Assembly (NCBI GenBank): GCA_023954855.1
Contig: JAGSGY010000010.1
Coordinates: forward strand, 1-64,000
Length of the DNA stretch: 64,000 bases
Direction: 5' to 3'
DNA from: Pseudomonadota bacterium
GTDB lineage: Bacteria; Myxococcota_A; UBA796; GCA-2862545
The notes beneath the pieces are model-generated. The model saw only the letters and a list, made by a program, of their open reading frames with translations, made no database searches and had not been told where the DNA came from. Shown here piece by piece: positions 1-7,795 of this stretch. Both the position numbers and the translations under genes were made by a program. Positions within the stretch are counted from its first letter, which is position 1; every line of letters starts with the position of its first letter.

Positions 1-69
1 CGTAGTTGTAGGGTGCGGTCATGATCACTCCGAGACCTCATCGTAGTCGAGGTCGCGCTATGCACTCGA

Positions 70-429
70 ATGCCTGATCGCCGCGCCTACCAGCACATCT
101 TCGAGCAAGCGAACAGCCGCCTTCACGACTTGAGTGACGACGGGTGTCGTGACTTGGAGATCGCTCAGACCCGAGCGTTACGCGTGATCGGTCCGCGCCC
201 CGAGATGCTCCGCACCCTCGTCCGCACCATGAAGGAGGAGCCTGCGGGACCTGCATTCAAGCAGCGGGCCCATCACACCATGCGTCGACTCTTCAAGGCC
301 TGCTTCGACGCGGATCTGCGCGCCGAGACGTTTCAGACTGCAATCAACGCCTACCTCGATGGGCAGACCGAACTCGCGGCGAAGTGGCTGACGATCGATG
401 TCTTGCTTCGCCCTTGGGGAGAGCACTGA
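70..429 (+). CDS. Hypothetical protein, 119 aa
   Basis: I do not recognise this protein. It is a short, charged, probably all-helical cytoplasmic protein with no signal peptide, membrane segment or cysteine-pair motif. The ATG at 70 is the likely start; no clear Shine-Dalgarno sequence precedes it. Opposite-strand reading frames over the same stretch are low-complexity and are shadows. Its next neighbour on the same strand is a lipoprotein about 100 bases downstream, with no evident functional link. The coding call rests on an uninterrupted frame with GC-rich third positions and non-biased protein composition, so confidence is moderate. Confidence 0.55.
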   Translation: MPDRRAYQHIFEQANSRLHDLSDDGCRDLEIAQTRALRVIGPRPEMLRTLVRTMKEEPAGPAFKQRAHHTMRRLFKACFDADLRAETFQTAINAYLDGQTELAAKWLTIDVLLRPWGEH

Positions 430-527
430 GCGACAGCCGTGTGTCGAACGCGACCAGTCTCTGAAAACCCCCGGAGATCGCTGAATGCGGCTGCCTGTGT
501 CACAGTCCCATTCGCGGAGGTGCAGAC

Positions 528-1397
528 ATGTCGACTCGACTCATTCTTCTTCTCTCGCTCGTAGCCTGCGGAGATCCGACAGCTGAGGACGAGGTGCCAC
601 AGGACAGCGGGCAGTCGTCCGCGGAGGGGCCAGAGGGACGGTGGCGCTTTGATCGAGTGGAGGACCGCGATGGAACGGTCTTCACACGGGGAGAGGACCC
701 AGGAATTGCCGGAGACGCGGTGTTCACCTGGACATCCGATGACGCGGGGGACCTTGCGATCCGCTTTCTCGCCCTCGACCAGTACGTGCCCGCAGATGAG
801 CCGGACACCCCCACCTTCCCGACCCGTGTGGAGGGGGACTCCTGGCTTCTCGACACCGGGGACACCCTGGTGTTCACTTCGACCCTCGATGGGGACTCGT
901 GGAGTCTAGAGGTGGACGACACGCATCCAGAGAACGAGGCGACGGATGGACCCGCACTCATGGTCATGACGCGGATTCCAGAGCCCGCCGGCCTGATGGT
1001 CGGGACCTGGGATCTCGGCTCCATGACCCAGGGCAGTGACACGATGGCGGGGGGCGCGTGCGTGCAGGACGGAAACGAGTACATCCGCTTCACCATGAGC
1101 TTCGAGGTGGACTCGACCTTCATGTTTACGCAGTCGACGGTCGATGAGCGCTACTCGGACAGCGAGTGCACCCAGCTCATCAGCTCGAGTTCGAGTACCT
1201 CGACGGGCATGATCGAAGAGGCTGGGACTGAGGTGACGCTGTACTTCAGCCCAAGCGAGGGCGACGGACCTCCTGCGATGCAGGTCGTCTTCGACATCAG
1301 CGAGGACACCGACCTGACCCTCACGCGGACGGCCTGCTTCCCCACCACTGAGTGCGCGGAAGGGGTGCCAGACACGATGGTCCTCACGCCCGGTTGA
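528..1397 (+). CDS. Putative secreted lipoprotein, 289 aa
   Basis: The N-terminus is a short type II signal peptide ending in a lipobox (LVAC, cysteine at residue 14), followed by an acidic Asp/Glu/Ser linker. The mature protein should therefore be a lipid-anchored envelope protein. The body (residues ~35-289) is rich in Thr, Ser, Asp and aromatic residues with alternating polar/hydrophobic spacing, suggesting a beta-rich lipocalin-like or beta-sandwich fold, but I recognise no family. A GGAGG at 517-521 precedes the ATG with normal spacing. Its TGA abuts the TGA of the convergent aldehyde dehydrogenase gene (TGATCA, 1395-1400), with no space for a separate terminator. Confidence 0.75.
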   Translation: MSTRLILLLSLVACGDPTAEDEVPQDSGQSSAEGPEGRWRFDRVEDRDGTVFTRGEDPGIAGDAVFTWTSDDAGDLAIRFLALDQYVPADEPDTPTFPTRVEGDSWLLDTGDTLVFTSTLDGDSWSLEVDDTHPENEATDGPALMVMTRIPEPAGLMVGTWDLGSMTQGSDTMAGGACVQDGNEYIRFTMSFEVDSTFMFTQSTVDERYSDSECTQLISSSSSTSTGMIEEAGTEVTLYFSPSEGDGPPAMQVVFDISEDTDLTLTRTACFPTTECAEGVPDTMVLTPG

Positions 1398-2768
1398 TCA
1401 CCAGACGAGGGTCTTGAGGAAGGTGAACTCCGCGATCGCGTAGCGCACTCCCTCTCGGCCCAGGCCGCTGTTCTTCACGCCACCGAAGGGAAAGTGCTCA
1501 GAGCGGAAGCCGGGTCCGTCGTTTACGGCCATGGCTCCGACATCGAGCGCCTCGAACAAGCGCTTCACCCGGCTGATGTCCTGGGTGAAGACCCCCGCTT
1601 GCAGGCCGAAGGGGGTCTGGTTGACGCGGGCGATGAGCTCGGCCTCGTCGGCAAACGAGAACAGTGGCATCACCGGGCCGAAGGTCTCGTCGGCGCACAG
1701 ATCGGCGCTGTCGGGCACATCCTGCAGCACGGTCGGCCAGACCAGAGTGCCCTCGCTCTTTCCGCCGATGAGCAAGGTCGCACCGCCCTCGACGGCTCTG
1801 TGAATGCGCTCAATGGCCTCATCGGCGGCGCGCTGGCTCACGACCGGGCCGACGAAGGTGTCCTCGGCGAGAGGGTCGCCAACCACCAGCTTCTCGGTCG
1901 CGGCGACGACCTTGGCCTTGAAGGTCTCGAAGATCTGTTCGTGGACGAAGACCCGCTTTGCGGCGGTGCAGCGCTGACCGGCGGTACCGAAGCGCTGGCT
2001 GACCGCAGTCGCGACGGCCACGTCGATGTCGGCATCGGGAAAGACCATCAACGGGTCGTTGCCGCCGAGCTCGAAGAGGAGCTTCTTGCCGCCAGCATCG
2101 CGAGCGATGGCCTTCGCTGTAGGCACGCCGCCGGTGAAGCTGATGACCTGAATCCGGTCGCCGGCGATGACCTCGCGCAACGCCGGAATGTCTGGCACCA
2201 AGCACTGCAAGGTCTCGGCTGGAAAGCCAGCCTCGTGGGCGAGCTCCGTCAGTCGCATCGCAGAGCGTGTGTTCTGTGGGCCTGGCTTGAAGAACACGGG
2301 GCATCCTGCCGCAAAGGCTGGGCCAATCTTATGAAGCGCGAGGTTGATTGGGTAGTTGAAGGGCGTGATCGCGAGCACCGTCCCGATGGGACGGCGGTGC
2401 ACAATGCCCCAGCTGCCGCGTATGGGTGGGTAGGCGTCGCTATCGAGGACCTCTCCGCGGATCTGCTTGGCCTCGTCGGCTGAGCAGCGCACGGTGTTGG
2501 CTGCCCGGACGAGCTCTGCGCGCGCATCGACCAGGGTCTTGCCGATCTCGTTGCTGATGAGCATCGACAGCTCTTCGGCATGGGTGTCGAGCAGATCGGC
2601 GAGCCTGAGCAGTGCGGTGCTGCGGGCGTGGGCCGTCAGGCTCTTGAACACCTTCTTTCCGGCGTCCAGCTGGTCGAGCGCGGCCGAGACCTCGTCCTGC
2701 GTGGCGTACTGGAAGGTGCCCAGCTCGCTGGCGTCGTAGGGGTTGCGAACGGTGTAGCTCTGGCTCAT
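1398..2768 (-). CDS. NAD(P)-dependent aldehyde dehydrogenase
   Basis: This is a 456-residue aldehyde dehydrogenase superfamily enzyme that oxidises an aldehyde to the acid with NAD(P)+ in the cytoplasm. Visible catalytic elements in order: Asn138 in TPFNYP, Lys161 in the cofactor region KPGPQ, Glu233 in FELGGND and the nucleophile Cys267 in GQRCTA. All are intact. The length suits non-phosphorylating glyceraldehyde-3-phosphate or succinate-semialdehyde dehydrogenase types, but substrate cannot be told from sequence. The open frame extends 36 codons further upstream, but the ATG at 2768 is preceded by GGAGGG at good spacing and is chosen. It is divergent from the AsmA-like gene across a 131-base gap. 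Confidence 0.9.
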   Translation of the reverse strand: MSQSYTVRNPYDASELGTFQYATQDEVSAALDQLDAGKKVFKSLTAHARSTALLRLADLLDTHAEELSMLISNEIGKTLVDARAELVRAANTVRCSADEAKQIRGEVLDSDAYPPIRGSWGIVHRRPIGTVLAITPFNYPINLALHKIGPAFAAGCPVFFKPGPQNTRSAMRLTELAHEAGFPAETLQCLVPDIPALREVIAGDRIQVISFTGGVPTAKAIARDAGGKKLLFELGGNDPLMVFPDADIDVAVATAVSQRFGTAGQRCTAAKRVFVHEQIFETFKAKVVAATEKLVVGDPLAEDTFVGPVVSQRAADEAIERIHRAVEGGATLLIGGKSEGTLVWPTVLQDVPDSADLCADETFGPVMPLFSFADEAELIARVNQTPFGLQAGVFTQDISRVKRLFEALDVGAMAVNDGPGFRSEHFPFGGVKNSGLGREGVRYAIAEFTFLKTLVW

Positions 2769-2899
2769 CGGCCCTCCGAGGTCTGGCTCTAGCTCGATGC
2801 TTAAGGCGTACGCCACGGCGGGGAGCTGGGCCGACACCTTGCTGTCAATGCGGTAGCCGAGGGGTGGTGTCGGCAATACCCAGTTCTCGCGGAGGCTGG

Positions 2900-5620
2900 A
2901 TGAACAAGCGTGTGTTGGGCGGACTCGGCGTGGTCGGTGGTGTGCTCGGGTTGGTCGTCGTGGGCGGCGGCATGGCCCTCAAGGGCCGCGTACTCGACAA
3001 GCTGACTGCGGAGCTGACCGCCTCCGTCGACGCCAACGTCGCCATCGGCGACGCGAACGCCTCGTTCTGGACCAGCTTTCCGGCGATCGGCGTGCACCTG
3101 ACTGATGTCACCGTGGATGGGGTCGCGGACTTCGAGGGCGAGCGATTGCTCAGCGCTGGCGAGATCTCGATCTACGTGGATGTGTTCTCGGCCTTCTCGG
3201 GCGACAGCGTCACCATCGATGGCTTCGCGATGCGTGATGCCTCGGTTCACGTCATCGTCGACGACGAGGGCCGCATGAATACCGACATCGTCGCTGCGGG
3301 GGACGACGAGGGCGATTCGGGCACCACTGAGCTCCGCCTCGAGAGCGTGGACCTCGAGCAGTTCGACTTCCGCTACGAAGACCGTGCAGGCGGCACCGAT
3401 GTGACGCTGGTGGGCATGAACCACAGCTCTGCGGGCGGCATCTCCGGTGACGTGGCCTCGCTCGACACCGAGACCACCATCGACGCACTGACGGCCTATG
3501 CGGGCGGAATCACCTGGCTCGGCGAGGTTGAGACCGGCCTGACGGGTGCCGTGGCCTATAACCTCGCGACCGGTGGCCTGGACCTCCAGAACGCCAAGCT
3601 GTCGCTGAATGCGCTCGATATCGGCCTTGACGGAGGCTTCGTACCCAGCGGCGACGACTACGACATCAAGCTCGCGTATGAGACCGCCGACAGCTCGTTC
3701 AAGACCCTGCTCTCGATCCTTCCCGCGGCCTACACCGAGGACTTCGCTGGCGTCGACGCGACGGGCACCTTCACGCTGAAGGGCACGGCTACGGGCCTGT
3801 ACGCGACCGAGGGCGACAACCTACCCGCCTTCGACCTGCTCATCGACGTGCCTGAGTCGAGGGTGCAGTACCCCGACCTGCCGTCTGCCGTCGAGGGGCT
3901 CTCGGCCAAGGTCCAGGTGTCCCATCCGCAGGGGCCGACCGACGCCGTGATCGTCGACGTCGAGCGGTTTGGTTTCACCCTCGACGGGCACGAGCTCGAG
4001 GGGCGGCTCGGTGTGAAGCACCCGACGACCGACCCCGACATCGACCTGATGCTCAAGGGGGACCTCAACCTTGGGGCCTTGTCGAAGGCGTGGCCGATGC
4101 CCGGCAAGGAGTACGCCGGCGACATGAAGCTCGACCTCGAGCTGGGGGGGCGTCAGTCTGCCTTTGAGGGCACGCGAGTTGGCGACATCACCGCCCGCGG
4201 AAAGAGCGTGATCTCCGGGCTCGTGTACACGAGTGCCGACTCGGCTGACCCCTTGTACGTCGACACCCTGATCTTCAAGGCGACACCTCAGCATGTCGAG
4301 GTCACCGATCTGGCGTTGCGGACCGGCTCCAGCGACATTCGCGGCGTGGGTTTCTTGGAGCATCCCGTCGCCTACGCGCTCGGCCGGGGCAACCTGACCG
4401 GTCAGTTCAGCATGCGCGGAAAGCGCCTCGATCTCGACGAGATGAGTGCCGGCGGCGACACCGAGAGCACCGAGGACGATGGCGCCCTGGTGACGGTGCC
4501 CACGGACCTCGACCTGGTGATCGGCTCGAAGTTCGACACGCTCGTCGCGCAGGGCGTCGAGGTCGAGCAGATGCGCGGCGACCTGATCGTCCGCGACGGC
4601 GCGATCACCATGCGCGACGTGCAGGTCTCGATGCTCGGCGGCCGCGTGGAGCTCAACGGAAGCTACACCGCGCCCACGGCGGAGGTGGCCGATCTCGACC
4701 TGCGCATCGCCGCCATCGACCTCGATATGGTGCGCACCTTCGAGGCCTTTCCGGCGCTCGGGCGCATCCTGCCCGCCGCGGTTGGGGCCAAGGGCCTGTT
4801 TGACTCAGGCATCCAGATGAAGGGCCGGCTTGGCCCCGATGGGGGGCTGGTGCTCGAGTCTCTCGCGTCGGATGGAAGCGTGCTCACCCGCGGACTTCAG
4901 GTCGTGCCGGGCTCGCTCACCAAGCTCGCCGAGAAGCTCGGCAAGACCGAGTTCGGCCGGGTCGACCTCGATGGCGCCAAGATCTTCTTCTCCATGCTCG
5001 ACGGCAACCTCGTCGTGAAGCCCTCTGCGCTGCGGATTGGCTCGGCCTCGACGATGCTGCACGGGGGCGTTGGCGTGCTCGCGCAGACGCTCGACCTGAA
5101 GATGGACATGGCGGTCCCGACTCAGGCGCTCGCCGGAAGCCCGTTGCTCGGCGGCAAGACCCTGCCCATTGGCCAGACGACCTTGGTTCGTGTCGGGCTC
5201 GGCGGCGGCTGGGATGACCCCAAGATCACCACCGACCTTGCCGCTACCGCGGGAGACGTGGCCCGGGCCGTCGTCACCGAAGCGGTGGGCGAGGTTGCGG
5301 GCGACGCCATCGCCGAGGCGAGTGCGCGCGGTGATGCCCTGATTGCCGAGGCGAAGGTGCAGGCGGCCGAGGTTCGAAAAGCGGCGGCGACGGCAGCTGC
5401 CGCGGTGCGCAAGGAGGCCAAGAAGGCCGGCGACGCGCTGATCGCCGAGGCGACCAACCCGATCACCAAGAAGGTGGCCGAGAAGGCGGCCGAGAAGCTG
5501 GGCGTCGATGCCGACAAGCAGGCGACCCGGCTCGAGACCGAGGCCGACACCCAGGCGACGGCGCTGGTGAGCGCAGCCGAGAGAAAGAAGGCCGAGCTGG
5601 TCGCATCGGCAGGCCGCTAG
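2900..5620 (+). CDS. AsmA-family envelope protein, 906 aa
   Basis: A long AsmA-like protein with one N-terminal membrane segment (residues ~4-28, Gly/Val-rich) and a periplasmic body of repeated beta-rich AsmA/DUF748-like modules up to about residue 780. Members of this family are thought to move or scaffold lipids between inner and outer membrane. The last ~120 residues are very rich in Ala, Glu and Lys (repeated EAxxKA patterns) and should form a long helix or coiled coil, which is atypical for AsmA. An in-frame ATG 12 codons upstream exists, but GGAGG directly before the ATG at 2900 decides the start. The TAG shares CTAG with the convergent macrodomain gene. Confidence 0.82.
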   Translation: MNKRVLGGLGVVGGVLGLVVVGGGMALKGRVLDKLTAELTASVDANVAIGDANASFWTSFPAIGVHLTDVTVDGVADFEGERLLSAGEISIYVDVFSAFSGDSVTIDGFAMRDASVHVIVDDEGRMNTDIVAAGDDEGDSGTTELRLESVDLEQFDFRYEDRAGGTDVTLVGMNHSSAGGISGDVASLDTETTIDALTAYAGGITWLGEVETGLTGAVAYNLATGGLDLQNAKLSLNALDIGLDGGFVPSGDDYDIKLAYETADSSFKTLLSILPAAYTEDFAGVDATGTFTLKGTATGLYATEGDNLPAFDLLIDVPESRVQYPDLPSAVEGLSAKVQVSHPQGPTDAVIVDVERFGFTLDGHELEGRLGVKHPTTDPDIDLMLKGDLNLGALSKAWPMPGKEYAGDMKLDLELGGRQSAFEGTRVGDITARGKSVISGLVYTSADSADPLYVDTLIFKATPQHVEVTDLALRTGSSDIRGVGFLEHPVAYALGRGNLTGQFSMRGKRLDLDEMSAGGDTESTEDDGALVTVPTDLDLVIGSKFDTLVAQGVEVEQMRGDLIVRDGAITMRDVQVSMLGGRVELNGSYTAPTAEVADLDLRIAAIDLDMVRTFEAFPALGRILPAAVGAKGLFDSGIQMKGRLGPDGGLVLESLASDGSVLTRGLQVVPGSLTKLAEKLGKTEFGRVDLDGAKIFFSMLDGNLVVKPSALRIGSASTMLHGGVGVLAQTLDLKMDMAVPTQALAGSPLLGGKTLPIGQTTLVRVGLGGGWDDPKITTDLAATAGDVARAVVTEAVGEVAGDAIAEASARGDALIAEAKVQAAEVRKAAATAAAAVRKEAKKAGDALIAEATNPITKKVAEKAAEKLGVDADKQATRLETEADTQATALVSAAERKKAELVASAGR

Positions 5621-6336
5621 CCCTCGAAGCGCACGATGCGGACCTCGGCAGCGGTCGGGATCTGCTGGAGCGCGTCTTCGAGCACCGCCAGGGTCCCGTC
5701 GTCACCAAGGCCGCCGGTGCCCGCACCGAGTAGCGGAAAGGCGACCGACGCGAAGCCGTGTTCGTTGACGATCGCCATCGCACTCTTCGCGCTGTCGCGG
5801 ATGGCGGCCTCGCTCGACCGCCACAGCATGTCGATGGTGGCGACGTGGATGATGCCGCGGTGCGGAAGCTCGCCCGCCGAAGTGAGCCTCGCGTGACCGA
5901 GGGGAAGGGGACCGGTGCGGCCGATCTCACGGAACGGCTGCTTCCCGGCCCGGCGCTTGATGGCTCCTGAGACACCCTGAAGCATCAGCATCCACCAGGG
6001 AATGATGTTGCGATTCCACGCATTCACGATGACCTCGACGTCCTGATCGAGAAGGTCTCCGGAGACGAGCCGCACCTTGGTTCGGGAGTCGGCTCTTGCG
6101 GCGGCGGCCAGCTCATCGAGCCGCTCGCGCTTGCGTGCCTCCGACAGCGTGCACTGGCCGATCCAGTGGGCCTCATGGGCATCTTGAGAGTCGATGACCG
6201 CACGCGTCCAATAGGTGCCGCACTCGCCCGCACACCACACACAGGCATGCTCCATCGCCCCGCCGCCACACTCGGTGCAGTCGTCGGTGTGCGCACCGCT
6301 CGACCAATCCGCGTTGCAGCTCGTGCAGGCCGGCAT
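5617..6336 (-). CDS. Macrodomain protein with Cys-rich N-terminal region
   Basis: A 239-residue protein with two parts. Residues 1-~60 hold several cysteine pairs (CTSC, CTEC, CVWC and further single Cys), a likely zinc-binding treble-clef or ribbon. Residues ~95-239 are a macro domain: VRLVSGDLLDQDVEVIVNAW near the start gives the adenosine-contacting Asp and the INAAN-like strand (here VNAWN), and FPLLGAGTGGL provides the phosphate-binding Gly-rich loop. Macro domains bind or hydrolyse ADP-ribose derivatives. The Cys-rich head suggests nucleic-acid or protein recognition. The start ATG (6336) overlaps the TGA of the upstream minus-strand gene as TGATG, implying translational coupling. The frame continues upstream but there it is antisense to other genes. 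Confidence 0.85.
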   Translation of the reverse strand: MPACTSCNADWSSGAHTDDCTECGGGAMEHACVWCAGECGTYWTRAVIDSQDAHEAHWIGQCTLSEARKRERLDELAAAARADSRTKVRLVSGDLLDQDVEVIVNAWNRNIIPWWMLMLQGVSGAIKRRAGKQPFREIGRTGPLPLGHARLTSAGELPHRGIIHVATIDMLWRSSEAAIRDSAKSAMAIVNEHGFASVAFPLLGAGTGGLGDDGTLAVLEDALQQIPTAAEVRIVRFEG

Positions 6337-6677
6337 CAGAGTTCCTCTCGCGAGGAGTCGAGGTGGGCCGGAAGTGCCTCCGAGGCCGTGGTGCGCAGCC
6401 AATCCACCACCCCCTGCTCCGTCCAGACCATGGTAGGGCAGGGGATGAGCTCGGCATTGCGCAGGACATCGAACTCGCCGTCGCGCTGCCGCACCTCGAG
6501 CCGGTCTTCGATCAAGTGGCAGGTCATCGGCCCACCGCCGTTGTCGGTCTGGATGGTGAGCACAAACTCGCCATGGCCGTGCTCCAGGGCAAAGTGTGGA
6601 CGCTCGGGCGGGATGACCCGCAGCGAGTGGGCCTCGAGCTCGTCGACGAGCTGGAGAAGGGCGTCTTCGAGTGACGT
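6336..6677 (-). CDS. Small hypothetical protein coupled to macrodomain gene; start uncertain
   Basis: An open frame encoding roughly 113 residues ends in TGA overlapping the ATG of the macrodomain gene. It has no signal peptide or recognised domain; it looks like a small mixed alpha/beta cytoplasmic protein with an acidic N-terminal helix. No ATG, GTG or TTG lies in frame between the body and the opposed start of the gene at 6747. The best-placed candidate is ACG at 6675-6677, preceded by GGAG at five bases. The alternatives are a start far upstream (6947), which would run antisense through the next gene, or a sequence error. The frame and end are more secure than the start. Confidence 0.5.
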   Translation of the reverse strand, partial: TSLEDALLQLVDELEAHSLRVIPPERPHFALEHGHGEFVLTIQTDNGGGPMTCHLIEDRLEVRQRDGEFDVLRNAELIPCPTMVWTEQGVVDWLRTTASEALPAHLDSSREEL

Positions 6678-6746
6678 GGTGACTCCTTCGAGCTGATTGG
6701 GTGAGGCGGAAGGAAATTGTACCCGCCCGCCAGGTAAGCTCTCGCC

Positions 6747-7787
6747 ATGATCGCACTGATCGCCATGGCACTCGCGGGGGCCGCCGAGCACGAAGAGAAC
6801 ACCTTCGCCTTGGTGTTTCAGGGCCTTGAATGGGCGACCCCCGACCTGCGCTTCGAGCTCGGGGAAGGCCCGGTTCGCACCGTCTTGTCGTGGCCTGTGA
6901 CGCCGGTGTCGGCGTCCGTGTGTCGCGTCTCGAGGTGCCGCGTTCATTTGCTCGCCGAGCCCTATGTCGAGCCGCAGCTGCGCCTGGGTTCGCCTACGAC
7001 CCGCTTGTTGGCAGGCTCGCAGCTTCTCGTCATGTCACGGGGCAAGGGCCTGGGCGTGTCCTTGGATGGTGCCGGTGTGTACGCGTCCAAAGATTGGGGC
7101 TGGGCGGCTGGTGGCGGGCTGACCTGGGGCGGCGGGGCCAACCGGCATGTCCGCGGGCGCTTTGCGCTGCGCAGTCGGTACGTCTCTGTGGCTGAGGCCT
7201 CCCACGTGGAGCTCTCGCTCGACATCGCGGGGCCGGTCTCACCGCGCGGTTGGGGGCTCATCGTGCGGAGGGAGTCGGTCGACACCGAGCCGGGCTTCTG
7301 CGCGCCCGACACGCTCCAACCCGTCGAGCCCATCGAGGACTGCGGCAAGAACTGCATCGAGGACGAGCTGCCCTGGGATCCTCGCTACGAACAGGAACTC
7401 CTGCCGGCCTGCGACCCGATCGGGTGCATGCCCGGCATGTGTGGTCCCGTCAAGGATGGCTGTGGCGGCACCATGCACTGCGGCTTCTGTGAGGAAGAGA
7501 TCCTGCCGGTGTGTGACCCGATGGGCTGCATGCCCGGCATGTGCGGCGAGTTCAACGACTGCGGCATGGTCACCAACTGCGGCCCGTGCCCCGAGGAGCT
7601 CGAGTGCTTGCCCGCGGTGTGCGAGGTGGGGGTCTGCGGGACGCTTCCCGATGGATGCGGTGGGTGGCTCGACTGCGGCATCTGCGACGAACCGGCCTGC
7701 ATTCCCGAGGGCTGTCAGCCGGGTACATGCGGCGCGCAGCCCGATGGCTGTGGAGGCAGCCTCGACTGCGGTCCGTGCGGGCCATAG
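6747..7787 (+). CDS. Secreted protein with four Cys-rich DGCGG repeats
   Basis: A 346-residue exported protein. A short hydrophobic signal (residues 1-13, ending AGAAE) is followed by a beta-rich domain of about 190 residues that could be a small barrel or sandwich, and then by four Cys-rich units of about 35 residues (residues ~217-346). Each unit follows C-x3-GC-x2-G-x-CG-x4-GCGG-x2-CG-x-C, with the third unit slightly altered. Such DGCGG repeats are common in secreted proteins of Myxococcota; their fold is presumably disulfide-stabilised and the function is unknown. The gene starts at an ATG facing the minus-strand pair. The next gene follows after eight bases. Confidence 0.8.
   Translation: MIALIAMALAGAAEHEENTFALVFQGLEWATPDLRFELGEGPVRTVLSWPVTPVSASVCRVSRCRVHLLAEPYVEPQLRLGSPTTRLLAGSQLLVMSRGKGLGVSLDGAGVYASKDWGWAAGGGLTWGGGANRHVRGRFALRSRYVSVAEASHVELSLDIAGPVSPRGWGLIVRRESVDTEPGFCAPDTLQPVEPIEDCGKNCIEDELPWDPRYEQELLPACDPIGCMPGMCGPVKDGCGGTMHCGFCEEEILPVCDPMGCMPGMCGEFNDCGMVTNCGPCPEELECLPAVCEVGVCGTLPDGCGGWLDCGICDEPACIPEGCQPGTCGAQPDGCGGSLDCGPCGP
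7396..7784 (+). repeat. Four tandem Cys-rich DGCGG-type coding repeats
   Basis: Four imperfect ~100-base units encode the Cys-rich modules of the preceding protein. Shared marks are CDP.GCMPGMCG in the first two and DGCGG..DCG.C in the first, third and fourth. The second unit replaces DGCGG by a shortened form without the double glycine. Confidence 0.75.
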
Positions 7788-7795
7788 AACTTCGC

